Both the position numbers and the translations under genes were made by a program. The notes beneath the pieces are model-generated. The model was not told where the DNA came from, did not search any database, and saw nothing but the letters and a program-made list of their open reading frames with translations. From NCBI GenBank assembly GCA_028872915.1, contig JAGWNY010000010.1:16346-80345 (forward strand): a stretch of DNA of 64,000 nt, in the 5' to 3' direction. Below are positions 34,402 through 42,576 of the stretch, one piece after another (position 1 is the first letter of the stretch; the number at the start of each line of letters is the position of its first letter). The stretch comes from Verrucomicrobiota bacterium (GTDB lineage: Bacteria; Verrucomicrobiota; Verrucomicrobiia; Limisphaerales; UBA11358).

Positions 34402-35079
34402 ATGCTCGCAAACATCGTTCTTCAATTCTTCCTTAAAGGCGGCCCGGTCATGTGGCCGATTCTCATCTGCGCCCTCGTCGCCGTAGCCGTCGTCGGCGAA
34501 CGCGCCTTCTGGTGGTGGCGTGAAAGCCGGAAGCGCGACCCGCGTAAAATGGAACAACTCCTGGCCGCGCTGGAACATGCCGATGTGCCAGCCGCCGCGC
34601 AAATCGCCGCTGCCTCGGATGATCCTGTCATCCGCGTGATTCGTCATGGACTCGATCACCTTGGCCATGCGCATGGCTCGTTGATTGGCGCGCTGCAACT
34701 GGCGGCGGGTATCGAATTGAAACGCGCCGGCCGTTTCCTCACCGTCATGGATACACTCGTCACGCTCGCGCCGTTGCTCGGTTTGCTTGGCACCGTCACC
34801 GGCCTGATGCGCGCCTTCCTCAACATCGGCAGCGCGGAAATCTCCGTCGCGGGCGTGACCGGGGGCATTGGCGAGGCGTTGATTGCCACCGCTTGCGGAC
34901 TGGCCATCGCCATTTTTTCCCTGGTTCCGTTCAATTATTTCTCGGCCAGAGTGACGCAGTTACAGTTCGACCTGGAAACCGCCGCAACCAACGTCGAAGT
35001 CATGGTCGGCGGCGGGAAAACAGGCGACACCGTCCATCTGCACAAACCGGAAGCGCCAAGCCAGGCCACGAGTCATTGA
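34402..35079 (+). CDS. exbB: ExbB/TolQ/MotA-family proton channel
   Basis: Three membrane helices: 'VMWPILICALVAVAVVGER', then 'LVTLAPLLGLLGTVTGLMRA' and 'GEALIATACGLAIAIFSLVP', with the ExbB-typical 'GLLGTVTGLMRAF'. Length is 225 residues. Works with ExbD to couple the proton gradient to TonB. Sits between tonB and exbD with 7-11 bp gaps. Confidence 0.92.
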   Translation: MLANIVLQFFLKGGPVMWPILICALVAVAVVGERAFWWWRESRKRDPRKMEQLLAALEHADVPAAAQIAAASDDPVIRVIRHGLDHLGHAHGSLIGALQLAAGIELKRAGRFLTVMDTLVTLAPLLGLLGTVTGLMRAFLNIGSAEISVAGVTGGIGEALIATACGLAIAIFSLVPFNYFSARVTQLQFDLETAATNVEVMVGGGKTGDTVHLHKPEAPSQATSH

Positions 35080-35090
35080 AATTATTGCCG

Positions 35091-35516
35091 ATGAAAATTC
35101 CCTCGCCTGTTCCCAAACGCCGCTCGCGGATTGTCATTATTCCGCTCATTGACATCATGTTCTTCCTGCTCGCGTCGTTCATGATGGTGGCCTTGGAAAT
35201 GGAGAAGACGCAAAACATCAAGGTCAACCTGCCGCCCGCCTCGCAATCCAGGCAGGATTACCGGCCCAACATGATTAACATCGCCGTGGACAAATCCGGC
35301 GCGGTTTGGCTGGAGAAAAAACGGGTTTCGTTGACTCAACTCGCGTCGGTCTTGAAGGAACGCTTTCGCGCCAACCCGGATGTGCCGGTTTATGTCAGCG
35401 GCGACCGCGACACGCTCCACGGCGACATGGTAAAGGTTTATCAGGTCGTCCGTTCCATCGGCATTCAAAAGGTCGCGTTCATGACCGACGGCAATCCCGG
35501 TTCCACAACGCCATGA
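35091..35516 (+). CDS. exbD: ExbD/TolR-family protein, first copy
   Basis: A 141-residue protein. The membrane helix 'IPLIDIMFFLLASFMMVAL' contains the essential proton-binding Asp of ExbD ('LIDIMFFLL'), followed by a periplasmic alpha/beta domain ('VPVYVSGDRDTLHGDMVKV'). ATG 35091 is 11 bp after exbB; the ORF track start lies inside exbB. Its TGA overlaps the next ATG by 4 bp. Confidence 0.92.
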   Translation: MKIPSPVPKRRSRIVIIPLIDIMFFLLASFMMVALEMEKTQNIKVNLPPASQSRQDYRPNMINIAVDKSGAVWLEKKRVSLTQLASVLKERFRANPDVPVYVSGDRDTLHGDMVKVYQVVRSIGIQKVAFMTDGNPGSTTP

Positions 35517-35938
35517 AAATTCGCACGCCCATCCCGGAAAAGAAGTCGCGGCTGGAAATCATTCCGCTGATTGACATCATGTTCTTCCTGCTCGCGTCGT
35601 TCATGATGGTGACGTTGCAGATGCAGATTGTCCGCACGCTCAAATCCAATCTGCCCACCGCCACGCTCGCCACACCCTCCCGGAAGCCCGACATCGTCAA
35701 CCTGACTGTCAACAAGGACGGCTCGGTCTCGGTGGATGCCAAGCCCGCCAGCTTCCCCGAATTGTTCACAATGCTCACGAACCGTTACAGCCTGAACACC
35801 AATCTGCCGGTCTATATCACCGGCGCGCGGGACACCACCCACGGTTCGGTGGTGTTCGTGCTCGATTTGGTGAAACGCGCCGGCATCCAGCGCGTCGCCA
35901 TTGCCGTCAACGCCGCCCCCGACCATCCGACCCCATGA
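35513..35938 (+). CDS. exbD: ExbD/TolR-family protein, second copy
   Basis: Also 141 residues, with the same helix 'IPLIDIMFFLLASFMMVTL' and periplasmic domain 'LPVYITGARDTTHGSVVFV'. A 42-bp stretch covering the helix (35570-35611) is identical at the DNA level to 35148-35189, while the rest has diverged, which points to gene conversion or strong constraint. ATGA overlaps on both sides tie it to its neighbours. Two ExbDs could form a heterodimer, since ExbB5D2 complexes hold an ExbD dimer. Confidence 0.92.
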   Translation: MKIRTPIPEKKSRLEIIPLIDIMFFLLASFMMVTLQMQIVRTLKSNLPTATLATPSRKPDIVNLTVNKDGSVSVDAKPASFPELFTMLTNRYSLNTNLPVYITGARDTTHGSVVFVLDLVKRAGIQRVAIAVNAAPDHPTP

Positions 35939-36465
35939 AAAACTTCCAAGTCAACCTGTTCATCGTCCTTGCCCTTTGCTTTTGCGGACTGTGCGCATGG
36001 CAATGGTATGAACAAACCGTCCAACGCACGACTATCCAGAGCCTGAACCGGATGGTTTATGACCGCGACGCTGTCATTCAGAACGATACCAACTCCATCG
36101 CCACGCTAAATCATCAGGTGAATGAAATGGACGCGAGCCTTGCGGAAATGAAGGCAGAAGCCGGGACGAACAGACAGCTTATTGCCTCGCAAAAAACTAA
36201 AATCACTCAATTGCAGTTTGAGAACGAAAACTTCACCAACGAAATCGCGCAATACAAGGCCGGCGTGGACGCGCTGGAAGCCAGGCTAAAGGAAGCTTAC
36301 GCCGGAATTGGCAGGCAGAACGCCGCCATCTCCAACCTCGTCGTCCGGCGCAACGACCTTGTGCAAAAATACAACGACGAAGTGAAAGACCGGAACAACA
36401 TCGTTGCCAAATACAACGAACTGGCAAAGCAGGTGAAGCAGCTCCAAGACAAGTCCAAACAATGA
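35935..36465 (+). CDS. Membrane-anchored periplasmic coiled-coil protein of the TonB operon
   Basis: A 176-residue protein with one N-terminal helix ('LFIVLALCFCGLCAWQWYE'), then an almost continuous coiled coil from about residue 30 to the end ('TIQSLNRMVYDRDAVIQND', 'LAKQVKQLQDKSKQ'). No known domain. Its ATG overlaps the exbD2 stop by 4 bp, so it is made together with the energy-transducing complex and may space or stabilise it across the periplasm. Last gene of the operon. Confidence 0.78.
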   Translation: MKNFQVNLFIVLALCFCGLCAWQWYEQTVQRTTIQSLNRMVYDRDAVIQNDTNSIATLNHQVNEMDASLAEMKAEAGTNRQLIASQKTKITQLQFENENFTNEIAQYKAGVDALEARLKEAYAGIGRQNAAISNLVVRRNDLVQKYNDEVKDRNNIVAKYNELAKQVKQLQDKSKQ

Positions 36466-36499
36466 CCATCCTTTGATGCGCCCCTATAATTACCGTTTG

Positions 36500-36749
36500 T
36501 GCCGCTTGATCTTCCGGGATTTTCTACGAGGATGGCATGATGCTCATTGGCCGGCAAATAACACTCATATTCTCCGACCAATTCGGAATCCACCAGCTTC
36601 CCGTCCGAATTGAAGAAATCCACGTGAAAATAAGGCGCTTTCCATGGGCTGGCGCCCGGGTTTTTGATGGTTCCGAAAACCGCCGCCGTCGGTCCTGATT
36701 TTCGATTGCCACCCATCCGGCGGCTTTTCTTTCCATCGTCTGACTGCAT
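36500..36749 (-). pseudogene. Fragment of a FxLYD-domain-like protein
   Basis: The minus frame reads 'VFGTIKNPGASPWKAPYFHV' and 'DFFNSDGKLVDSELVGEYE', the pattern of FxLYD envelope domains, with no signal peptide or proper start. Towards the left it runs into antisense of the coiled-coil gene and loses protein-like character after about 'AILVENPG'. It is likely a truncated, frameshifted leftover. The ORF track start 'MQSDDGKK' is not preceded by an evident RBS. Confidence 0.45.
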
Positions 36750-36775
36750 GAACCAATTTTTTCGTCACCCCCCCC

Positions 36776-37021
36776 TCACTGCTTCTCATACTCCCCTTTG
36801 CGGACGCGTTTGAGTACCGTGAATCCGGCCTTTTTCGCGTCCGAGACGGAAAGCGGCTTGAGCTTGTGCGGCGTGCTGAAGCCCGAAAGGATCTTCCGCA
36901 CGGGCTTTTTGCACGCCGGACATTTCGTCAATTCCGGCGCGGACAGCGGTCGCCGCAACGTGAATCTGCCACCGCACGCCCGGCATTCCCCTTCGCACAA
37001 TTCATATTCGTAAAGTGGCAT
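36776..37021 (-). CDS. FmdB-family zinc-ribbon protein
   Basis: An 81-residue protein starting 'MPLYEYELCEGECRACGG', the hallmark start of FmdB-type proteins. Zinc-ribbon Cys pairs are C-x(2)-C in 'ECRACGG' and 'KCPACKKPVRKILSG', and a basic C-terminal tail follows. ATG 37021 is chosen over the upstream alternative. The function of the family is poorly known (a putative regulator near amidase genes). It lies 65 bp downstream of korB in the same direction. Confidence 0.8.
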   Translation of the reverse strand: MPLYEYELCEGECRACGGRFTLRRPLSAPELTKCPACKKPVRKILSGFSTPHKLKPLSVSDAKKAGFTVLKRVRKGEYEKQ

Positions 37022-37086
37022 ACGGTTGCGCCGCTGTCGCCGCCGCCGCTCGCGAAGTCCCTCCGGCCCGCCACGGCTCAACGCCG

Positions 37087-38025
37087 TCATTTCATCCGGT
37101 CAAAACTTTTCTGCAAAATCTGCCAATCCTGCAGGCCCTGGAGCCTCTCCCGCGCGCCCCGGATGATTTCCGCCTCCTTCGCGTTTTTCGTGGCCTTCGC
37201 CGCCTTGTAGAAAATGCCGAAATAACCCGGGAATTCCGCCCCCGCCAGTTTGAATGCCGCCAGTTCATCCGTCGCGTCATGGTCCTTGGGCACTTCATTA
37301 AATGCGCCGCCTTTTCGCGGATTGCTCGCGTCGAACGCGCCCTCGTAAAATTCCACGCATTCGCTCAGGCATTCGATGAAGCCGAACCCCTCATGGTCCA
37401 TCGCCGCCTCCATCATCTGCAAAACGTGGTTCGGATTCGAATGCGTCGTCCGCGCTACAAACGTCGCCCCGGCGGCAATCGCCTGCTTCATCGGATTGAT
37501 CGGATAATCCACCGCGCCCCATTGGTCCGTCTTGCTTTTGAAGCCCAGCGGCGACGTTGGTGACGTCTGTTTCTTCGTCAGCCCATAAACCCAGTTGTCC
37601 ATCACCACATACGTCATTTTGATGTTCTTGCGCGCCGTATGGTTGAAATGATTGCCGCCGATGGAAAATGCGTCCCCGTCGCCTCCAAACACAAACACGT
37701 GCAAGTCCGGCCGCGACAGCGAGATGCCGCTGGCAAACGGCAGCGCCCGGCCATGAATGTAATGCGCGCCGTGCGCCTGCACGAAATACGGGAACCGGCT
37801 CGAACATCCGATGCCCGCGATGGTCGTGATATTCTCATGCCACATCTTCCGCTTCTCGATCAGCTTGAAATAAAGCGCCAGGACCGAAAAATCCCCGCAA
37901 CCCGGACACCACGTCGGATGGTCCGCGGCGACTTCCTTTTTCGTCAGTCCCTTGCGTTCCGCCGGCGCCGCCGGCGCCGCCGCGCCATTCGTCCGGGGTT
38001 CAATTTCTGTCAATGTTTCACTCAT
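37087..38025 (-). CDS. korB: 2-oxoacid:ferredoxin oxidoreductase, beta subunit
   Basis: ThDP-binding subunit, 312 residues. 'HPTWCPGCGDFSVLALYFK' and 'AGIGCSSRFPYFVQAHGAHY' are family signatures, and the ThDP motif runs from 'FVFGGDGDAFSIGGNHFNH' to 'VVMDNWVYGLTKKQTSPTS'. Interconverts a 2-oxoacid (probably 2-oxoglutarate) and its acyl-CoA plus CO2 with ferredoxin. The substrate is inferred from closest family resemblance, and pyruvate is possible. Thirty bp after korA. Confidence 0.9.
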   Translation of the reverse strand: MSETLTEIEPRTNGAAAPAAPAERKGLTKKEVAADHPTWCPGCGDFSVLALYFKLIEKRKMWHENITTIAGIGCSSRFPYFVQAHGAHYIHGRALPFASGISLSRPDLHVFVFGGDGDAFSIGGNHFNHTARKNIKMTYVVMDNWVYGLTKKQTSPTSPLGFKSKTDQWGAVDYPINPMKQAIAAGATFVARTTHSNPNHVLQMMEAAMDHEGFGFIECLSECVEFYEGAFDASNPRKGGAFNEVPKDHDATDELAAFKLAGAEFPGYFGIFYKAAKATKNAKEAEIIRGARERLQGLQDWQILQKSFDRMK

Positions 38026-38055
38026 AAATCCTTTTTGCGCATCCTGCTTTCCCGT

Positions 38056-39882
38056 TTAAAGTTTGCTCAAGCCGGACGAAACATTCGTCCGAACCCGTTC
38101 CAGAATCTCCCGCACTTTCCACGTCAGCCCGTCCGTTTTATTGATCCCCTGGATCTTCGGGTCGCAGTAACGGGCGCGCAGCAACTGGCCCAACTGGCCG
38201 AATCCATAAAGCCCTTCATCGTTCATCTCCACCACCAGCACGTGGTTAAAGCCGGAGAAAATGTTTTCCAATCCGTTGGGCAGCGGCGAGATATGGCGGA
38301 TATGCAGCGATGAAACACTGTCCCCTCCCGCTCGCGCCCGGTCCACCGCCTCCCGGATCGGCCCTTCCGTGGACCCCCATCCCACCAGCAATATATTGCC
38401 CTCAGGCGGGCCGTAAATCTTTGGCGTGGACAGCGTCGCCGCCAGTGCTTGGAGCTTTTTGCGCCGTTTTGCCGTCATTTGCGTGTGCAATTTCGGCGAG
38501 CCTGTCGGATGTCCCGCCTCATCGTGCTCGAGGCCCGTAACGATGGGATATTTGCCGCTGGCAATGCGCGTCCCCGGCGGCGCGTGACGCGTCGCGCTGT
38601 CGGGCGCCGAGAGATCGTAAGGTTTGTGGTCGGCCACAGGCGTGAGGTCCGGTGAAATGTCCTGGCAAATGGCCTTGAGATTGGGTTCGGAAAGCGCCTC
38701 GATGCGTGTCGCAATGCCCTGGTCCGTCAGGATAATGACCGGAACACTGAATTTGCGGGCAATGTTGACCGCCTCAATGGCCATGTAAAAACAATCTTCA
38801 ACGTTGGCCGGGGCAACAACCACGCGGGGGGAATCGCCGTGGCCGCCAAAGCACGCGATGTTCAAATCCGATTGTTCCACGTTCGTGGGCATGCCCGTGG
38901 AAGGGCCGCCCCGTTGCACGTCCACAATCACCAGCGGCATCTCCGCCATCACGCCCCAGCCCAGCGACTCCGTTTTAAGCGAAATTCCAGGACCGCTCGA
39001 ACCGGTCACCGCCACCCGCCCCGCGTAACTGGCGCCCATCGCCATCGAAATGGCCGCAATTTCATCCTCGCACTGCACAAACGTGCCGCCGTATTTCGGC
39101 AACTCCCGGCGCAACAGTTCCATGATGTCCGACCACGGCGTTATCGGATAGCCGGCCCCAAAACGAACCCCCGCCGCAATCAATCCATATCCCAACGCTT
39201 CGTTCCCGTTCATGACCACCTGCTGGCGGCCCTTGTGGCTGCTGTCCACGAATTTGAACGTCTCCAATACATTGCCCAGCGAATGCGAATACCCCGCGTG
39301 AAACGCGGCCAGCGCGTTCTTAACAATACTCTCGTCCTTGCCCGTAAAGCGTTCCGCGATGAGCTTTTCCAGCTTGGGCGCGTTCAGGTCAAACATCTTC
39401 GCAATCAATCCCAGGGCATAAATATTCTTTCCCTTGTCCTTCGCAGTGCCCCCGATGGCCTCCACGGTGAGGCTGGAGATCGGAACCCCCACGTGATGAA
39501 AATCCTTTTCCCATTCCGGCCGCGGCTGCACGTGATCCGAATCGTACAAAATCAGCCCCTGTTTCTTCACCGAGGCAATGTGGCCCTCATAGGAATGCTG
39601 GTAAAATGCCAGCAAAACGTCCGCTTCATCCCCGGCGCTCAGCACCTCCCCGCTGCCGATCCGCACCTGGAATATGGAAGGCCCCCCCGAAATCGTGGAC
39701 GGTATCGTCATGAACGTCATCACCTCCTGCTCGCTGCGCCCAGCCAGCCGCGCAAGAAATCCGCCAATGGCCTGGATGCCATCCTGCGAATTGCCGGCGA
39801 TACGAATGACCGCCTCTTTGATGTTGGAAATTTTTGGCGCGCCTTTCGATGACGGCGCCACGGGTGCAATCATGTCGCTCAT
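38056..39882 (-). CDS. korA: 2-oxoacid:ferredoxin oxidoreductase, fused gamma-alpha subunit
   Basis: A 608-residue fusion. The N-terminal gamma domain (about 20-200; 'MTIPSTISGGPSIFQVRIG') is followed by the alpha/Pyr domain ('NEALGYGLIAAGVRFGAGYP', 'GSSGPGISLKTESLGWGVMA', 'IVDVQRGGPSTGMPT') and a C-terminal transketolase-like domain ('NILLVGWGSTEGPIREAVD'). Partner of KorB. No ferredoxin-type delta subunit is adjacent, as usual for this gamma-alpha/beta type. Upstream is a 319-bp gap with one inverted repeat. Confidence 0.92.
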   Translation of the reverse strand: MSDMIAPVAPSSKGAPKISNIKEAVIRIAGNSQDGIQAIGGFLARLAGRSEQEVMTFMTIPSTISGGPSIFQVRIGSGEVLSAGDEADVLLAFYQHSYEGHIASVKKQGLILYDSDHVQPRPEWEKDFHHVGVPISSLTVEAIGGTAKDKGKNIYALGLIAKMFDLNAPKLEKLIAERFTGKDESIVKNALAAFHAGYSHSLGNVLETFKFVDSSHKGRQQVVMNGNEALGYGLIAAGVRFGAGYPITPWSDIMELLRRELPKYGGTFVQCEDEIAAISMAMGASYAGRVAVTGSSGPGISLKTESLGWGVMAEMPLVIVDVQRGGPSTGMPTNVEQSDLNIACFGGHGDSPRVVVAPANVEDCFYMAIEAVNIARKFSVPVIILTDQGIATRIEALSEPNLKAICQDISPDLTPVADHKPYDLSAPDSATRHAPPGTRIASGKYPIVTGLEHDEAGHPTGSPKLHTQMTAKRRKKLQALAATLSTPKIYGPPEGNILLVGWGSTEGPIREAVDRARAGGDSVSSLHIRHISPLPNGLENIFSGFNHVLVVEMNDEGLYGFGQLGQLLRARYCDPKIQGINKTDGLTWKVREILERVRTNVSSGLSKL

Positions 39883-40075
39883 GGGACTAAAAATTTGCCT
39901 TTCTTATTTGTGCTACGGCAACGATTTGTTTCCCAAACAGCCCCGGTTGCCCTCTTCTATGTGCCGTGGCATTCACTGTCGCATATCACCCTACGCCGCA
40001 TGGCTGTATCGTGTCAAATTCTAATGATGACTATATCTGCCTGAACAACAACTATTTACGCAAAATTTTTGAATT

Positions 40076-40086
40076 GTCACCGTGAC
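40076..40086. promoter_or_regulatory. Inverted repeat in the korA / TPR-gene intergenic region
   Basis: GTCAC-C-GTGAC, a perfect dyad between divergent genes, possibly an operator. The rest of 39883-40213 is AT-rich at 40010-40120 and may hold promoters for both directions, but no box pair is convincing. No RNA gene was seen there. Confidence 0.3.
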
Positions 40087-40213
40087 GGCAATTTATGCTA
40101 ATTAGACAAGCTTATTGCCGGTCGCGCGCTTTGGAACAGAACTTTTGAGCCTTTGCGGAGCCGGCCATGACAGGCTTGCATCCAGCCGGTGATGCGGTAG
40201 GGTGCCCGAAAGC

Positions 40214-40720
40214 ATGACCGGGCTATACGACGACGCGATGTTCGACTTCAGCCGTGGCGAATTTGGTTCGGCGGTCGAAAAATTTAAGACCATCCTGGAG
40301 CGCGAACCGGGTAACTTCGAAGCGCGGCTGGCCCTGGGCATGGCCTTTTATCGCCTGGGAAATTTTTCGGAGGCGATAGCCGAAGGGCACAAGGCCGAGG
40401 CACTGCGTCCGCGCGACCAACTGGTCCATACGAACCTCTCTCTTTTTTATCAAAAGGCCGGCGATCGGACCCGGGCGGAGCACCACGGCTTGCAGGCCCG
40501 CATTGCCTCGTGGCGGGAGGAAGCGGGCAAGGCGCCCGGCGCCCAGTCCGAACCCTCCGCGCCGGAACTGCGGATGGCGCGCACGCCCCCACCGCCGGTC
40601 CAGTTCCCCAGCCAGCCTTGGAAAAAACGGAAAAGCGAAGATAAACCATCGGACAAATCCAATGAAAACAGCGTACGAACTGGCAATGGAACGGCTGAAC
40701 AAGACCGCTCCCGCCCATAA
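40214..40720 (+). CDS. Small TPR protein
   Basis: About 168 residues. Residues 8-90 form TPR-like repeats ('MFDFSRGEFGSAVEKFKTIL', 'NFEARLALGMAFYRLGNFS', 'HTNLSLFYQKAGDRTRAEH'), followed by a Pro-rich tail and a basic end. There is no signal peptide. ATG 40214 is used; GTG 40202 is an alternative. The next gene begins inside its 3' end (overlap about 59 bp). Probably a cytosolic interaction protein with unknown partners. Confidence 0.7.
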   Translation: MTGLYDDAMFDFSRGEFGSAVEKFKTILEREPGNFEARLALGMAFYRLGNFSEAIAEGHKAEALRPRDQLVHTNLSLFYQKAGDRTRAEHHGLQARIASWREEAGKAPGAQSEPSAPELRMARTPPPPVQFPSQPWKKRKSEDKPSDKSNENSVRTGNGTAEQDRSRP

Positions 40721-40937
40721 ACTCACCGACGAACAAAGGAAGGAATTGGCGGAATTGGACTCGCAATATGCGGCCAAAATTGCCGAACGGGAAATTGCGT
40801 TGAAAACGGAATTGGGGCGGACGGCCGGCGACTTCGCAAAACAACAAACCCTTCGCGAACAAATGGCCGCCGAACGGCGCAAACTTCAGGCGGAACTGGA
40901 GGAGAAGAAGGAGCGGGTGCGGAGCCGGGAAGGGTGA
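40662..40937 (+). CDS. Short helical protein (91 aa)
   Basis: Starts 'MKTAYELAMERLNKTAPAHK' and is almost wholly charged helix ('LTDEQRKELAELDSQYAAKI', 'AERRKLQAELEEKKERVRS'). It resembles short verrucomicrobial hypothetical proteins. The ATG lies inside the 3' end of the TPR gene in another frame, so translation may be coupled. Function unknown. Confidence 0.65.
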   Translation: MKTAYELAMERLNKTAPAHKLTDEQRKELAELDSQYAAKIAEREIALKTELGRTAGDFAKQQTLREQMAAERRKLQAELEEKKERVRSREG

Positions 40938-40952
40938 CAAATCGGTTGATAA

Positions 40953-40971
40953 TGTAATCATTCATGTTACT
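40953..40971. promoter_or_regulatory. Candidate Rrf2-family operator, site A
   Basis: TGTAATCATTCATGTTACT, a dyad (GTAA...TTAC) ending 9 bp upstream of the Rrf2 gene start. It matches site B upstream of the HtrA gene at 13 of 19 positions, with the outer half-sites conserved. Proposed autoregulatory operator. Confidence 0.5.
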
Positions 40972-40980
40972 TTCTTCAAC

Positions 40981-41445
40981 ATGAGAACCAGTTGCCGGTT
41001 CGGCATGGCTGTTCACGTGCTCGCCGTTCTTGCCTACAAGGACGGCGACCGGGTCACCTCGGCCGGCCTCGCGCACAGCGTCAATACCAATCCGGTCATC
41101 GTGCGGCGGCTTTTGCTGGCGTTGAAGCGGGCAAAGTTGGTGGACACTTCCAAGGGAGCGGGAGCCGGCTCGCGGCTGAATTGCTCCCCCAATCATATCA
41201 ATCTCGGCGCCGTTTACCGCGCCGTCGAAGCCGCGGAGCCGTTTGCCACGCCCTCTCGCCGGCCCAATGCGGCCTGTCCCGTGGGTCATTGCATCCGGCA
41301 AACGTTGGAAAGGATTTTTGCCTCCGCGCGGGCCGCCCTGGAATTGGACTTGGAAAAAACGACCCTGGGCGACGTGCTCCGCGCGGTAAAGGCCTCGGGC
41401 GCTTGTTCAAGGAAAAACGGCCAAAAAAACAAAAGAGCGGTTTGA
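40981..41445 (+). CDS. Rrf2-family transcriptional regulator
   Basis: A 154-residue protein with an N-terminal winged helix-turn-helix ('FGMAVHVLAVLAYKDGDRV' ... 'NTNPVIVRRLLLALKRAKL') and wing 'GAGAGSRLNCSPNHINLG'. Family members sense FeS status, nitric oxide or redox through three Cys. Here Cys occur in 'NAACPVGHCIRQTLERI' and near the C-terminus, more like YwnA-type members than IscR. The same dyad lies upstream of this gene and of the HtrA-sigma operon, so it probably represses itself and that operon. Confidence 0.85.
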   Translation: MRTSCRFGMAVHVLAVLAYKDGDRVTSAGLAHSVNTNPVIVRRLLLALKRAKLVDTSKGAGAGSRLNCSPNHINLGAVYRAVEAAEPFATPSRRPNAACPVGHCIRQTLERIFASARAALELDLEKTTLGDVLRAVKASGACSRKNGQKNKRAV

Positions 41446-41468
41446 CAGCGTGTTTTTTTGTGCCATTG

Positions 41469-41487
41469 TGTAATAACAATTGTTACA
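41469..41487. promoter_or_regulatory. Candidate Rrf2-family operator, site B
   Basis: TGTAATAACAATTGTTACA contains the perfect palindrome TAACAATTGTTA. It sits 26 bp upstream of the HtrA start, just ahead of a strong RBS (AGGAAAGGAG at 41491), where a bound repressor would block initiation or elongation. Shares half-sites with site A. Confidence 0.6.
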
Positions 41488-41512
41488 AATAGGAAAGGAG
41501 AAATCCAAACCG

Positions 41513-42574
41513 ATGAAAATTCCAACCGGATTCCTGGGCCGCCGGGCGGAGCCTCTGGCCGGCGCTCTGGATGCCGCCGATGTCGCGGCGCCGCCGCCGC
41601 CGTCATCGTTGCCGGACGACGGCGAATTGCTGGATGCCTATTCCAGGACCATCACCCGCGCCGTGGAGAAGGTCGGGCCGGCGGTGGTGAACATTCGCGT
41701 TCGCAAAACCGGTCGTCAAGGGCGCGGCACGGAGTCCGGCGGCGCCGGGTCCGGTTTTATCGTTGCGCCGGACGGCTTCATTCTCACCAACAGCCACGTC
41801 GTGCATGGCGCGGATGAATTGGAGGCCACGCTGGCCGATGGCCGGGTGTTTGCCGCCACCCTCGTTGGCGAGGACCCGGAAACGGATTTGGCGGTCATCC
41901 GCATTGGCGCGTCGCAATTGGCGCGCGCGACTCTGGGCGATTCCACGGCCATTCGCGTTGGGCAGATTGCCATTGCCATTGGAAGCCCGTTCGGTTTTCA
42001 GCGAACGGTCACCGCCGGGGTCGTCAGCGCCTTGGGCCGCTCCATGCGGTCCCAGTCTGGACGGCTCATTGACAACGTCATCCAGACCGATGCCGCGCTC
42101 AATCCCGGCAATTCGGGCGGACCCCTGGTCAATTCACGCGGCGATGTCATAGGCGTCAACACGGCCATCATCCTGCCCGCGCAGGGAATCTGCTTTGCCA
42201 TTGCCAGCAATACCGCCGAATTTGTGACCGCGTGGCTGATCAAGGATGGACGGCTGCGCCGCGGTTGGATTGGTGTGATTGGCCGGAACGTTCCCATCCA
42301 TCGCCGCGTGGCCCGCTTTCATCGCCTGGCGGCGGATTTCGGCGTGCTGGTCGCCGGCATCGAACCCGCCAGCCCGGCGAGCCGCGCAGGCTTGCAAGAG
42401 GGCGACGTGATCGTCGCGTTCGCGGGCGAGCCGATTTCCAGCATTGATGAATTGCATGGTCGCCTCATTGCCAACGCCATTGGCATCCCGTCGCGGATGA
42501 CCATTCTCCGCCATGCCGAAAAACTTGATCTCGCAATAACGCCGGAGGAATTGGCGGCACATCATCGAAATTGA
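41513..42574 (+). CDS. HtrA/DegP-like serine protease with PDZ domain, no obvious signal peptide
   Basis: A 353-residue trypsin-like protease. Catalytic triad: His in 'LTNSHVVHGADEL', Asp in 'DPETDLAVIRIGAS', Ser in 'LNPGNSGGPLVNSRGDV'. A PDZ domain follows at about 255-345 ('LVAGIEPASPASRAGLQEGD'). The N-terminus 'MKIPTGFLGRRAEPLAG' has no hydrophobic stretch, so unlike DegP it may stay in the cytosol. Strong RBS AGGAAAGGAG lies upstream, and the sigma factor start follows 2 bp after the stop. Under the proposed Rrf2 operator. Confidence 0.88.
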   Translation: MKIPTGFLGRRAEPLAGALDAADVAAPPPPSSLPDDGELLDAYSRTITRAVEKVGPAVVNIRVRKTGRQGRGTESGGAGSGFIVAPDGFILTNSHVVHGADELEATLADGRVFAATLVGEDPETDLAVIRIGASQLARATLGDSTAIRVGQIAIAIGSPFGFQRTVTAGVVSALGRSMRSQSGRLIDNVIQTDAALNPGNSGGPLVNSRGDVIGVNTAIILPAQGICFAIASNTAEFVTAWLIKDGRLRRGWIGVIGRNVPIHRRVARFHRLAADFGVLVAGIEPASPASRAGLQEGDVIVAFAGEPISSIDELHGRLIANAIGIPSRMTILRHAEKLDLAITPEELAAHHRN

Positions 42575-42576
42575 AC

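Noticed and set aside
39883-40201. Possible tRNA or riboswitch in the korA upstream gap
   Set aside because: No cloverleaf, CCA end or known riboswitch core could be assembled; only a short dyad is visible.
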